Below, in pieces: positions 40,208 to 49,249 of a stretch of 64,000 nt of DNA (its first letter is position 1; each line of letters opens with the position of its first letter). The stretch is from positions 1 through 64,000 of the forward strand of contig PHBP01000006.1 in the NCBI GenBank assembly GCA_002842035.1. Reading direction: 5' to 3'. Position numbers and translations under genes: made by a program. Under the pieces are notes generated by a model. It was given only the letters and a program-made list of their open reading frames with translations. It ran no database searches and was not told the DNA's origin. The stretch comes from Candidatus Cloacimonetes bacterium HGW-Cloacimonetes-2. GTDB taxonomy: Bacteria; Cloacimonadota; Cloacimonadia; Cloacimonadales; Cloacimonadaceae.

Positions 40208-41992
40208 ATGGCTAAAACAGTCAATGTTTGGATTGATGGACACCATCTGGAAGTTCCCGATACAATGACCATCATCGAAGCCGCCGACAAATACGGTATC
40301 AATATTCCGCGTCTCTGCTACCATCCCGATCTTCCGCCTACTGCAAACTGCGGTGTCTGCGTGGTCGAGCTGGCAGGCAGCCCTACTCCCAAGCGCGCTT
40401 GCTGCACCCCCGTTTCCGAAGGAATGAAGATTTCATCCAATTCCAAGAAACTGCGTGCCTATCGCAAGACCCTTGTCGAGATGATCCTTTCCAACCACGA
40501 AGTCGTCTGCCCCACCTGCGCCGCAAACAATAAATGCGAGCTGCAGACTCTGGCAAACAACCTCGGAGTCGATCCGGACGCTCTGCCCAATATCCTGCAC
40601 AAGAAACCTGTGGATCTTTCCAGCCCTTCCATCATCCGCGACGTCAACAAGTGCATCGCCTGCGGTCGCTGCGTGACAGTCTGCAATGAAGTTCAGACCG
40701 TTAATGCCCTCACCTTCAGCGATCGTGGTATCGAAGCCCATATCGATACAGCCTTCTCAAACGGAATGGCAACCAGCCCCTGCGTCAATTGCGGTCAATG
40801 CACCGTTTATTGCCCCACCGGCGCCCTGCGTGAGAAGAGCGAGATCGACCAGGTCTGGGAAGCTATCCTGGATCCCGAAAAGCACGTCGTAGTACAGGAA
40901 GCCCCCGCAATCCGCGTCTCCCTGGCTGAAGAATTTGGTATGGAACTGGGCACCGTAACCGCAAAGAAGATGTATGCCGCTCTCAGAAAGATCGGTTTCG
41001 ATGCTATTATGGATACCAATTTCACCGCTGATCTCACCATTATGGAAGAAGGCACGGAATGCGTCGCCAAGCTCAAAGCCGGCGAAAAGCGTCCTTTGAT
41101 TACCTCCTGCTCCCCCGGTTGGATCAAATTTATGGAAACCTATTACCCCGATCTGGCAGATTGCGTCTCCACCGCCAAATCCCCGATGAGTATGTTTGGC
41201 GTCCTGGCAAAGACCTATTATGCCCAGGAACAGGGTATTGATCCTGCCAAGATCGTCTCCGTCGCAGTGATGCCCTGCACCGCCAAGAAGTTTGAGGCTC
41301 GTCGTCCCGAACTCCGCGACAGCGGTTATCAGGATACTGATTATGTGCTCACCACACGTGAATTCATCCGTATGATCAAAGAAGCCGGCATCGATTTCAA
41401 ATCCATCAAGGAAGAAGAAGCCGATGAAGGTATGAGCTTCTACACCGGCGCCGGCACCATCTTTGGAGCAACCGGCGGTGTGATGGAAGCAGCAATCCGT
41501 AGCGCCTACACCCTGGTCACAGGAGAAGAGCTCGAAGATATCGATATCGTCGGTGTCCGCGGTCTCCAAGGCGTCAAGGAAGCAACCGTCAACGTCCCCG
41601 GCTTTGGCGATCTGAGAGTAGCCGTTGCCCACGGTCTTGGCAATGCCCGCAAAGTTATGGATGCAGTGCGTGAAGGTCTCGCCACCAAAGGCGAATCACC
41701 CTGGCACTTCATCGAGATTATGGCTTGCCCCGGCGGATGCGTCGGCGGTGGCGGACAACCCTATGGCAACAGTATGGCAATGCGTGCCCGTCGCGGCGAA
41801 GGTCTTTATGAAGAAGACCGCAAGCTCACCTATCGCAAGAGCCATCACAATCCCGAAGTCAAGCGTATTTACGAACGCTTCCTGGGAGCCCCCAATAGCG
41901 AGCTTGCCCACAAGCTCCTTCATACCCACTACTTTGAACGCTCGGTCAGCACAGGTCAGGTAGTCAAAGAAGCCACACACAAACATCACTAA
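40208..41992 (+). CDS. hydA: [FeFe]-hydrogenase catalytic subunit HydA (group A3-like)
   Basis: 594 residues. N-terminal plant-type [2Fe-2S] (Cys37/48/51/65), His-ligated [4Fe-4S] (His97, Cys101/104/110), two ferredoxin-type [4Fe-4S] (Cys149/152/155/202 and 159/192/195/198), then the H-cluster domain: L1 TSCSPGW (299-305), L2 MPCTAKKFE (Cys357), L3 MACPGGCVGGGGQP (Cys507/511), and the small-subunit-like C-terminal part ending in HTHYFER. This is the H2-producing/oxidising subunit, cytosolic, expected to couple NADH and reduced ferredoxin oxidation with HydB/HydC. One residue of L1 is Ser302 where TSCCPGW is canonical. Maturation genes hydEFG are not in the window. Confidence 0.96.
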   Translation: MAKTVNVWIDGHHLEVPDTMTIIEAADKYGINIPRLCYHPDLPPTANCGVCVVELAGSPTPKRACCTPVSEGMKISSNSKKLRAYRKTLVEMILSNHEVVCPTCAANNKCELQTLANNLGVDPDALPNILHKKPVDLSSPSIIRDVNKCIACGRCVTVCNEVQTVNALTFSDRGIEAHIDTAFSNGMATSPCVNCGQCTVYCPTGALREKSEIDQVWEAILDPEKHVVVQEAPAIRVSLAEEFGMELGTVTAKKMYAALRKIGFDAIMDTNFTADLTIMEEGTECVAKLKAGEKRPLITSCSPGWIKFMETYYPDLADCVSTAKSPMSMFGVLAKTYYAQEQGIDPAKIVSVAVMPCTAKKFEARRPELRDSGYQDTDYVLTTREFIRMIKEAGIDFKSIKEEEADEGMSFYTGAGTIFGATGGVMEAAIRSAYTLVTGEELEDIDIVGVRGLQGVKEATVNVPGFGDLRVAVAHGLGNARKVMDAVREGLATKGESPWHFIEIMACPGGCVGGGGQPYGNSMAMRARRGEGLYEEDRKLTYRKSHHNPEVKRIYERFLGAPNSELAHKLLHTHYFERSVSTGQVVKEATHKHH

Positions 41993-42014
41993 AGGCTATT
42001 GCCTTGTAATATCC

Positions 42015-42047
42015 AGCCGGATTGCTCGATGCGATCCGGCTTTTTCT
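42015..42047 (+). terminator. Terminator of the hydrogenase operon
   Basis: AGCCGGAT (42015-42022), 11-base loop, ATCCGGCT (42034-42041), then TTTTCTTT. It lies 22 bp after the hydA stop. Confidence 0.9.
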
Positions 42048-42077
42048 TTGTCCGGTTTGATCGATTGCTCCTTGCTC

Positions 42078-42196
42078 CCTGCTTGAATCCACTGGAGATC
42101 CCCTAGTGATCCCCTAGTGATTCCCTTGTGGCGACAAGGGGATCTCCAGTGCAGTGCGAGAGATTTGCCAGAAGATTTAACGGGGAGGATTTAACA
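42078..42196 (-). repeat. Dispersed intergenic repeat, family 1, copy D (reverse)
   Basis: Read on the minus strand: CACTGGAGATCC, ACAAGGGAATC and two ACTAGGGGATC units, ending GATTCAAGCAGG. On the plus strand the 11-bp units are at 42097-42107, 42108-42118 and 42119-42129, with the opposite arm ACAAGGGGATC at 42134-42144. The TTTGAACCC block is more diverged than in the other copies. Confidence 0.75.
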
Positions 42197-42240
42197 CAGA
42201 GGAAGCGCTGGGCGCTACGCGCCGTGGGTAAGTGATGGAG

Positions 42241-42338
42241 TGGGGTGCTGCGAGCAGTTTGATTGAATGGATTCCTGCCTTTTCACCCCGCCAAACCACA
42301 AGTGGTTTGCCGAGGACCTCGGCCGCAGAAATGACGGT
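42241..42338 (-). repeat. Family 2 repeat with hairpin-bearing loop (reverse)
   Basis: Same ends as the copies at 12871 and 60231 (GATTCCTGCC near 42270-42279 and GCAGAAATGACGG at 42325-42337), but the loop contains two extra hairpins: CAAACCAC/GTGGTTTG (42292-42309) and CCGAGG/CCTCGG (42310-42322). A further half-arm, GCGCAGGAATGACG, follows at 42365. The rest of the 41993-42579 gap is simple-repeat sequence and the dnaE promoter region (TTGACA at 42524-42529). Confidence 0.65.
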
Positions 42339-42579
42339 AGGGGTCGAGTCTGGCGGAAGGGGTTGCGCAGGAATGACGTTCATTTTGAGCCTGATAGGGG
42401 ATCTACGCATATGGCGCAGCTTCACTATTAACTTATTCACTGTTTAACTCATTCACTTGTTAGTTTATAAACCGCGCGTAGCGCACGCTCCCACATAAAT
42501 CCGAAAAAGCATCGGAATCTCCCTTGACAGAATCAGGCGATTTGCAAAAATCAGACGGATGAGATAAGTGGAGTTTATG

Positions 42580-45500
42580 ATGTCTTTTGTGCACTTGCAT
42601 AACCATAGCCAATACAGTTTGCTGGATGGAGCCTGCCGGGTTGACCGGATGATCAAGCTCGCCCTGAGCTACGGCATGCCCGCCGTCGCTATCACGGATC
42701 ACGGCAATCTGTACGGCGCGATAGATTTTTACCGACAAGCCAAAAAAGCCGGGATCAAACCGATCGTCGGCATCGAAGCCTACATTATAAATGGCGATAT
42801 CTCCAGCGAAGAATCCAAAAATGAGACCCGTCACCACCTGATCCTACTGGCTCAGAACTACACGGGTTACAAGAACTTGATGAAGCTCTCGTCCAAGTCT
42901 TTCATAGATGGATTCTATTACAAGCCAAGAATATCGAAAGCATTGCTGGAGCAATACAGCGAGGGTATCATCTGCCTTTCCGCCTGTATCAAGGGTGAAA
43001 TCCCCTCTCTACTCCACAATGAACGTAGCAAACAGGCTCGCGAAACGATCGAATGGTATAGGAAAATCTTTGGTGAAAGATTCTTTCTGGAAATCCAGGA
43101 CCATGGGCTCGAGATAGAGCAAAAAGTGATGCCAAAGCTCATCGAGATTGCCAGAGAAATGAATGTACCGCTAGTGCTTACAAATGACTGCCACTATCTG
43201 CATCAGGAAGATTCTGAGGCTCACGATATCCTGCTTTGTATCCAAACCGGCAAGCAGTTCAACGATCCGGGCAGGATGCGTTACAATACCACACAGCTTT
43301 ACTTTAAGTCTCCGGACGAGATGCGCTCGCTCTTCCCGGAAGTGCCAGAGGCTTATGAGAATACCCTGAGAATAGCGGAGATGATCGATCTGGAGCTTAG
43401 ATACGACCAGTTCCTGCTCCCTGAAATCGAGACTCCGCCTCAGTATCAGAGTATGGCAGATTACCTGAAAGCTCTCTGTTATGAAGAAGCAGCCAGGCGT
43501 TACCCGGATTTTGGCGAAGAGATCAGGAATCGGATCGATTACGAACTGGGTGTGATCAACCGGATGGGCTTTGACGGTTACTTCCTGGTGGTCAAAGATT
43601 TGATCGACAATGCCCGCAAACAGGATGTGCCGGTCGGTCCCGGACGTGGATCCGCAGCGGGCAGTATCGTAGCATATCTGCTTGATATTACTCGGATTGA
43701 TCCGATCAAATACCGGCTCTTCTTTGAGCGTTTCCTCAACCCGGAGCGTATCGGTATGCCTGATATCGATATCGACTTTTGCGCCCAAGGCAGATCAAAA
43801 GTGATCGACTATGTGGTGCAAAGATATGGCAGACAGAGCGTTACGCAGATCATTACCTTCGGTACTTTGGGTGCCAAATCGGTGATCAAGGACGTAGCAA
43901 GGGTGCTATCCGTACCGGCATCCGAGGCGAATAACCTCACCAAGCTGATCTCACCCGGAGCCAAGAGCCTTGAAGATGCTTACAAAGTAAAAGGTGAATT
44001 TGCTGATGCGATCAATTCCAACGAGCTTTACCAAAGCATCTACAAGCACAGTTTGGTGCTGGAAGGATTGATCCGGCAGACCGGTATTCACGCTGCCGGA
44101 TTGGTGATCGCACCCGGCGACCTGACAGACTATGTACCCTTGGCTTGCAGCGTCCAGAAAGGCGGCGACAATGCCGTCCTGGTGCAGTATGAAGGCAAGT
44201 GGCTGGATGATCTCAAGATGCTCAAGATGGATATCCTGGGGCTGAAGACCCTCACCTTGATCAAAAAGACAGTTGATCTGGTAAAAGAAAGCCAAAATAT
44301 CGACATTGACATAGATAAGATCTCTCTGGACGACAAAAAGGTCTTCAAGCTGCTTTCTCAAGGCGAGACCAAGGGAGTCTTCCAGTTTGAATCGGATGGA
44401 ATGACCAAGTATCTGATGGACCTCAAGCCCAATATGTTTGAGGATCTGATCGCAATGGTCGCTCTCTTCAGGCCGGGTCCAATGCGCTTTATCGATACCT
44501 ATATCGCCCGTAAACACGGCAGGGAAAAGGTGCGTTACGAGCATCCGCTGGTCGAGAATGCCCTCAAGGAAACCTATGGCGTGACGGTCTATCAGGAACA
44601 GGTGATGTTGATCTCCCGGGAAATGGGCGGTCTCAGCGGAGCAGATGCGGATACCTTGCGTAAAGCAATGGGTAAAAAGCAGATGGACCTGATGAGCAAG
44701 TTTGAACTCAAGTTTTACGAAGGTGCCAAGGAACGTGGAGTAAGCGAGAGCGTATATCAGAAGATCTGGCGCGAGTGGCTGGACTTTGCGGAATATGCTT
44801 TCAACAAGAGTCACGCTACCTGTTACGCTCTGGTAGCTTATCAAACAGCTTGGCTCAAGGCGTATTTCCCGGTGGAATTTATGGCTGCTCTGCTCTCTCT
44901 TGAGGATGATCCCTCAGATATTCCGGGATTGATAGAAGTATGTAAGACTATGGGGATCAAGATTATCCCGCCCAATATCAACCGTAGTATGGGCGAGTTT
45001 TCCGTGCATGGCAAGGAAGTGCTCTTTGGACTAAGGGCTATCAAGAACTTCGGTGAAGCAGCGATGAACGCGATCATTGAAGACAGAGCTACCAGCGGAA
45101 GCTATAAAAACATCTATGAGTTTTGCTCGCGTCTTGATAGCAGCGCAGTAAACAAGACCACCTTGGAATGCCTAGTGGCTTCAGGAGCAATGGACGAGCT
45201 TGAGGGAAACCGGGCTCAGAAATGGGCTGTGATCGAGCATGCACTCAGCTTTAGCAGCGGAGAGCAGCGTGACCGCAAGAAGGGACAAACCTCGCTCTTT
45301 GATCTGATCACAACGGACGAAGAGGAGTTTTACCCGGCTCTGCCAATCGAAGAGCCTTGGACATATCTTTCACAACTCGAAAGGGAAAAGGAAGTGCTGG
45401 GCTTTTATATGAGCGGACATCCGCTCTATCAATACAAAGCACTGATCAAGCACCTCTCAAACTGCAATTCTCAGAATGGCAAAAACCGTAATGGGGATGA

Positions 45501-46017
45501 ACTAATCCTCGCAGGAATTGTTACAGCAATCACAAAAAAACGTGATAACAAAGGCAATCCTATTGCTTTTGTTGAGTTTGAAGATCTCAGCGGTAAGTTT
45601 GAAGTCCCGCTCTTTAATAAAGATTACAACCGCTTCTTGCAGACTATGCAGATCGGGCAGCTTTGCTTTGTCTTTGGCAATCGCAGCAACTATGGCGGCA
45701 ATGATGATGGGATGCTAAGAGTGATGCCAAACAATATCGTTAGTTTTGACGAACTGAATGGAATCCTCTTTGGTGAACTGAAATTAAAGCTGGATCTCTC
45801 CAAACTGGATGGTGATTTTATCAAGAGCCTGGAGAGACACTTAAGCAAACATAAGGGCGGATTCAAGCTCCAAACCACTGTCATCAGCAAGGATGAAAAC
45901 CGTTGGGTCCTCGAATCTAACAAGTGTGTCTTCCCCTCCAATGAACTGCTTAGTTGGTTGGAGCAATCCGGGATCGAATTCTCGGTAAGAGTGGGTAACA
46001 ATGGCAAAGCTACTTAG
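42580..46017 (+). CDS. dnaE: DNA polymerase III subunit alpha
   Basis: 1145 residues from ATG 42580 (GTGGAG, 6-base spacing; upstream GTG/ATG codons are less well placed). Replicative polymerase. Domain order: N-terminal PHP domain (FVHLHNHSQYSLLDGA, ITDHGN), C-family palm with the catalytic aspartates in MPDIDIDF (Asp395/397/399, approximate), fingers (GVTVYQEQVMLISREM), helix-hairpin-helix and OB region (LILAGIVTAITKKRDNKGNPIAFVEFED). Its last 17 bases overlap the first GWxTD gene. A TTGACA at 42524 is the only promoter hint. Confidence 0.95.
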   Translation: MSFVHLHNHSQYSLLDGACRVDRMIKLALSYGMPAVAITDHGNLYGAIDFYRQAKKAGIKPIVGIEAYIINGDISSEESKNETRHHLILLAQNYTGYKNLMKLSSKSFIDGFYYKPRISKALLEQYSEGIICLSACIKGEIPSLLHNERSKQARETIEWYRKIFGERFFLEIQDHGLEIEQKVMPKLIEIAREMNVPLVLTNDCHYLHQEDSEAHDILLCIQTGKQFNDPGRMRYNTTQLYFKSPDEMRSLFPEVPEAYENTLRIAEMIDLELRYDQFLLPEIETPPQYQSMADYLKALCYEEAARRYPDFGEEIRNRIDYELGVINRMGFDGYFLVVKDLIDNARKQDVPVGPGRGSAAGSIVAYLLDITRIDPIKYRLFFERFLNPERIGMPDIDIDFCAQGRSKVIDYVVQRYGRQSVTQIITFGTLGAKSVIKDVARVLSVPASEANNLTKLISPGAKSLEDAYKVKGEFADAINSNELYQSIYKHSLVLEGLIRQTGIHAAGLVIAPGDLTDYVPLACSVQKGGDNAVLVQYEGKWLDDLKMLKMDILGLKTLTLIKKTVDLVKESQNIDIDIDKISLDDKKVFKLLSQGETKGVFQFESDGMTKYLMDLKPNMFEDLIAMVALFRPGPMRFIDTYIARKHGREKVRYEHPLVENALKETYGVTVYQEQVMLISREMGGLSGADADTLRKAMGKKQMDLMSKFELKFYEGAKERGVSESVYQKIWREWLDFAEYAFNKSHATCYALVAYQTAWLKAYFPVEFMAALLSLEDDPSDIPGLIEVCKTMGIKIIPPNINRSMGEFSVHGKEVLFGLRAIKNFGEAAMNAIIEDRATSGSYKNIYEFCSRLDSSAVNKTTLECLVASGAMDELEGNRAQKWAVIEHALSFSSGEQRDRKKGQTSLFDLITTDEEEFYPALPIEEPWTYLSQLEREKEVLGFYMSGHPLYQYKALIKHLSNCNSQNGKNRNGDELILAGIVTAITKKRDNKGNPIAFVEFEDLSGKFEVPLFNKDYNRFLQTMQIGQLCFVFGNRSNYGGNDDGMLRVMPNNIVSFDELNGILFGELKLKLDLSKLDGDFIKSLERHLSKHKGGFKLQTTVISKDENRWVLESNKCVFPSNELLSWLEQSGIEFSVRVGNNGKAT

Positions 46018-47113
46018 CCTGATAATACTGGTAATGTGTTTCGGGGGTCTTTTTGCCCAGGAACTGATAGTGGAACAGGGCATCGAGGACACGCAGTTTT
46101 GGCTGTTGGTGCCCTACAACATCCTGGGATTCAGAGCTAACTCTGATGTCTCGGATTATCAGGTGACGGTCCAGATCAAGAATTCACGCCGCAGAGCTGT
46201 CTTTACTCATAACAGCAGTATCAGAATCCTCAAGCGTGATTGGCTGAAGGATACCGCTATCCCGGTAATATTTGAAAGCGATATGGAGCCGGGAAATTAC
46301 ACTGCTTCTATTAGAATTCGCAATCGCAGAATGGGCAGCAGTATCGAGCTGCAGAGGCAGTTTAAAATAGGCTCACAAGCAATTGAGCACGGAATGCCTT
46401 ACATAGTTGCGACCAGAGATAGCATCAGCTTTATTCCGCCCAGTATGAGCCGGATTGACGATCAGATCAGTTCGCTAAGGCTGAAGCAGCGCTTTGCAGT
46501 GGAAGTCGATAGCATCGGAGTCTTTGCCGATAGCACCAGCGCGATTATTACAAATCCCTCCAGTCCACTCAGTATAGAGATCTTGCCATTGATCAATCAG
46601 GCAGCAACCAATCAACTGAAATTCACTTTCTATGAAGCCAATATCCAATTTAGAATGGATGCATTCCTATATAGCCCCTGGTTTGCCTATCGCCAAAGAT
46701 ACACGCTACGCAAACAGCGCGACCAGATTCGCTATATTGCCACGCAGAATGAATGGCTGGTGCTGCGCAGGCTCAGAAACGACGATCTCGAAGAGGGCTT
46801 GGAGCAGTTTTGGACAATTCACGATCCCAGCCCGGGAACGCTACGCAATGAAGCCAGAGAACTCTTTTACCAGAGGGTACTTACCGCCGACGAACGCTAT
46901 ACTATCCATGCAAGATTGCAGGGTTGGGCATCTGATCGCGGTAGAATATATATAAAGTATGGCGAGCCGGACGAGATCAGCGCCGAGGTATTACCTCTGG
47001 ATAGCTATCCTTACATCGTCTGGCACTATTACAACCGTAACCTGCGCTTCATCTTCGATGATGTGGGCGGGTTTGGACAATACACTCTAAGGAATACCGA
47101 AGATGAATACTAA
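46001..47113 (+). CDS. GWxTD-domain protein, first of two
   Basis: 370 residues with a signal peptide (LLSLIILVMCFGGLFAQ). The C-terminal ~100 residues match the GWxTD domain found mainly in FCB phyla: LFYQRVLTADERY, LQGWASDRGRIYIKYGEPDEI (GWASD here), IVWHYYNRNLRFIFDD. The N-terminal half is beta-rich. Exported, function unknown. It overlaps dnaE by 17 bases and the second GWxTD gene by 11, so all three are probably expressed together. Confidence 0.82.
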   Translation: MAKLLSLIILVMCFGGLFAQELIVEQGIEDTQFWLLVPYNILGFRANSDVSDYQVTVQIKNSRRRAVFTHNSSIRILKRDWLKDTAIPVIFESDMEPGNYTASIRIRNRRMGSSIELQRQFKIGSQAIEHGMPYIVATRDSISFIPPSMSRIDDQISSLRLKQRFAVEVDSIGVFADSTSAIITNPSSPLSIEILPLINQAATNQLKFTFYEANIQFRMDAFLYSPWFAYRQRYTLRKQRDQIRYIATQNEWLVLRRLRNDDLEEGLEQFWTIHDPSPGTLRNEARELFYQRVLTADERYTIHARLQGWASDRGRIYIKYGEPDEISAEVLPLDSYPYIVWHYYNRNLRFIFDDVGGFGQYTLRNTEDEY

Positions 47114-48440
47114 GCACATACTACTCTGTCTGTTGGCATGCCTGGCTGGACAGCTACTGCTGGCGACCGGCGATCTCAATATGTTCATCGAAAAGCACAG
47201 GTTTCTAGCTGCAGATGATGAGACTATCCTATTGGTGGATTATCAGATACCATATCGCTCTCTCACCTTCATTGCTCAGCACGGCGGCTTCTTTGCAGAG
47301 CTAGGGGTAAGCGTAAGTATCGCAAATGCAGATTCAATTGTCTATTCGCAGGCAGTGACGGACAATATCGGGATCAGAAACAGGTTTGACGCTACTTCCA
47401 ACCGCAAGTTTTACCTGAATCGGCTGTCATATATATTGGAGCCCGGATCTTATACCCTAAGCTTCATCGCTACTGATCGTAATTCACAGAAGAGCTTTAG
47501 CTGGGAAGTGCCGGTACAGAGCCTGGACAATACCAGCCCGATCAGCGATCTGGAGCTCTCATCCGCAGTGGAAGCAGACAGCACGCAGTATCTCAGCAAG
47601 TTTAAACGTAACAACATCCTGTACCGTAGCGAACCCTCAATAATCTTTAACAAGAGCGAGACCGATTTTCTGCATCTGTTTTACGAGATTTACTCGCTTG
47701 CAGAGGAGCGCGAAAGCTCGGCATTCCTTACCATCAGCGTGGAGAGAGAGGATTCGCTGATAATGGATCTATCAAACGATATCACTCTCAGTAGGGATAT
47801 CGAGGCGATGACGATGCGCATACCAATCGGCGATCTACCAGCCGGAAGATACAACGGCTTCCTCAATATCCAAGTCGGCGAGAGATTGGAAGAGAGAAGA
47901 TTTGAGTTTGTTGTGATGGAGGACGTGGAACTCTATCAGGCAATTATGCCCAATCCGGATGATGAGGCCCGTTTGATGCGGTATTTTATTGGTAACCGCG
48001 TTCCAAATGATTGGAGCAATATGAGCCTGGAAGCCAAAAAGCGCTTTATCTCGAGCTTTTGGGATCAGATGGGCGCAGCCTATCAGAGCACAGTGCCGGC
48101 AATTATGGCAACCATTCGCGATAGAATAGATCACGCCAATCGACGCTTTACTCATTTCAATCCCGGCTGGACTACCGATATGGGACGTATTTACATCCGT
48201 TATGGCGCACCTGATGAGCTGGAATCCGATGAGAGTTCAGACGAGACCCGTTTCGTCAGAAAGGACTACCAGATCTGGAAGTATCGCACCAAAGCCAATG
48301 CTGTTTACCTCTTTGTGGATCACCTGATGAACGGTAACTACAGGTTGATCTATGTAAGTGGAGACGATATGGAAGTCACCAATCCGTCGTGGCAGAACTT
48401 TGTAGGAGATGATTTCGATACGACCAAGCTGCGAAACTGA
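47103..48440 (+). CDS. GWxTD-domain protein, second of two
   Basis: 445 residues, signal peptide ILLCLLACLAGQLLLATG. The GWxTD core is canonical: RFTHFNPGWTTDMGRIYIRYGAPDE, followed by YQIWKYRTKANAVYLFVD. The long N-terminal part shares its general plan with the first gene (beta-sandwich followed by GWxTD). A tandem pair overlapping by 11 bases suggests a heteromeric periplasmic or outer-membrane complex (inference). Confidence 0.83.
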   Translation: MNTKHILLCLLACLAGQLLLATGDLNMFIEKHRFLAADDETILLVDYQIPYRSLTFIAQHGGFFAELGVSVSIANADSIVYSQAVTDNIGIRNRFDATSNRKFYLNRLSYILEPGSYTLSFIATDRNSQKSFSWEVPVQSLDNTSPISDLELSSAVEADSTQYLSKFKRNNILYRSEPSIIFNKSETDFLHLFYEIYSLAEERESSAFLTISVEREDSLIMDLSNDITLSRDIEAMTMRIPIGDLPAGRYNGFLNIQVGERLEERRFEFVVMEDVELYQAIMPNPDDEARLMRYFIGNRVPNDWSNMSLEAKKRFISSFWDQMGAAYQSTVPAIMATIRDRIDHANRRFTHFNPGWTTDMGRIYIRYGAPDELESDESSDETRFVRKDYQIWKYRTKANAVYLFVDHLMNGNYRLIYVSGDDMEVTNPSWQNFVGDDFDTTKLRN

Positions 48441-48779
48441 TCCCCACAGACACAGTTTAACCAACCGGCGTGAGAATGAACTTGCACCGGTTTTTTATTG
48501 CCTTGCTATTGGAAAGACTTTGTGGCGGGATCAGGGCAGCAAAGTGGAGTTTATGAGGCTTTGTTGATTAAGTGAGTTGGGAGCAGACAGGGGTAGATTG
48601 AAGTTTTTTTGGGCTTGTACTGTTGTTCTTTATCAACAGATTTAATTGTCACAGAAGAATCAGCGAGACATAAGCTTGTGCTTGTTTTTGCTTGTTATGG
48701 GGCTACTTAGGGATTAAGCGTTTGTGGAATGTGGAATCTGTGGTGCTCGAGAGGGTCTGAGATATTCATTTTGTTGACG
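48441..48779. other. Gene-free gap after the GWxTD genes
   Basis: 339 bp between convergent transcripts (plus-strand GWxTD and minus-strand yraN). Apart from the terminator at 48463-48497 it shows only low-complexity G/T-rich sequence, without a repeat of the three families and without a supported ORF. Confidence 0.5.
48463..48497 (+). terminator. Terminator of the dnaE-GWxTD unit
   Basis: AACCGG (48463-48468), 18-base loop, CCGGTT (48487-48492), overlapping a run of six T (48491-48496). It lies 23 bp after the stop codon. Confidence 0.75.
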
Positions 48780-49166
48780 TTAGTCATCGCAAACGGGGAG
48801 AAAGGCGTCAATGAAGTGCTTGACAGAATAGTTGTCTTCTCTAGAGTTGTAGAAGACGACGATCACATCAAAGCGTGTTTGCAGATTGCCGAGCTCGGCA
48901 AATTGGTTAATATATTCGATAGCAGTGATGCTTATTTTTTTCTGTTTGGTGTAACCGACGTTTGCCAAAGCAGAGTTTATAGAGTGATAAGAACGGGTTT
49001 TGACTTCGACAAAGACAAGAGTATTCTCTGTCCTGGCGATGATGTCAATCTCGCCTGTTCGCCGGCGGAAGTTATTGGATAGTATCAGGTATCCATGTGA
49101 TGCCAGATAGGCTTGCGCAATCTTTTCCCCGGTCTTGAATAATGTATTAGGTATTGGTTTATCCAT
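48780..49166 (-). CDS. YraN/UPF0102 endonuclease-like protein
   Basis: 128 residues, the typical UPF0102 length. Core motif GEIDIIARTENTLVFVEVKTRS is the restriction-endonuclease-like E...D...ExK site shared by the family; FKTGEKIAQAYLASHGY precedes it. Exact biochemical function is still unsettled. Transcribed alone, divergent from the following operon. Confidence 0.92.
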   Translation of the reverse strand: MDKPIPNTLFKTGEKIAQAYLASHGYLILSNNFRRRTGEIDIIARTENTLVFVEVKTRSYHSINSALANVGYTKQKKISITAIEYINQFAELGNLQTRFDVIVVFYNSREDNYSVKHFIDAFLPVCDD

Positions 49167-49249
49167 AGCGCAAGAAAAACCTTGACGATTTAAAAGTCAA
49201 TGAGATTTTAGAAACACGATAATAACAACACCGAAAGGTGGAGGGAAGT

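Noticed and set aside
38965-40302. 445-codon minus-strand ORF opposite the second NuoF
   Set aside because: Same antisense effect; no motif or ribosome site.
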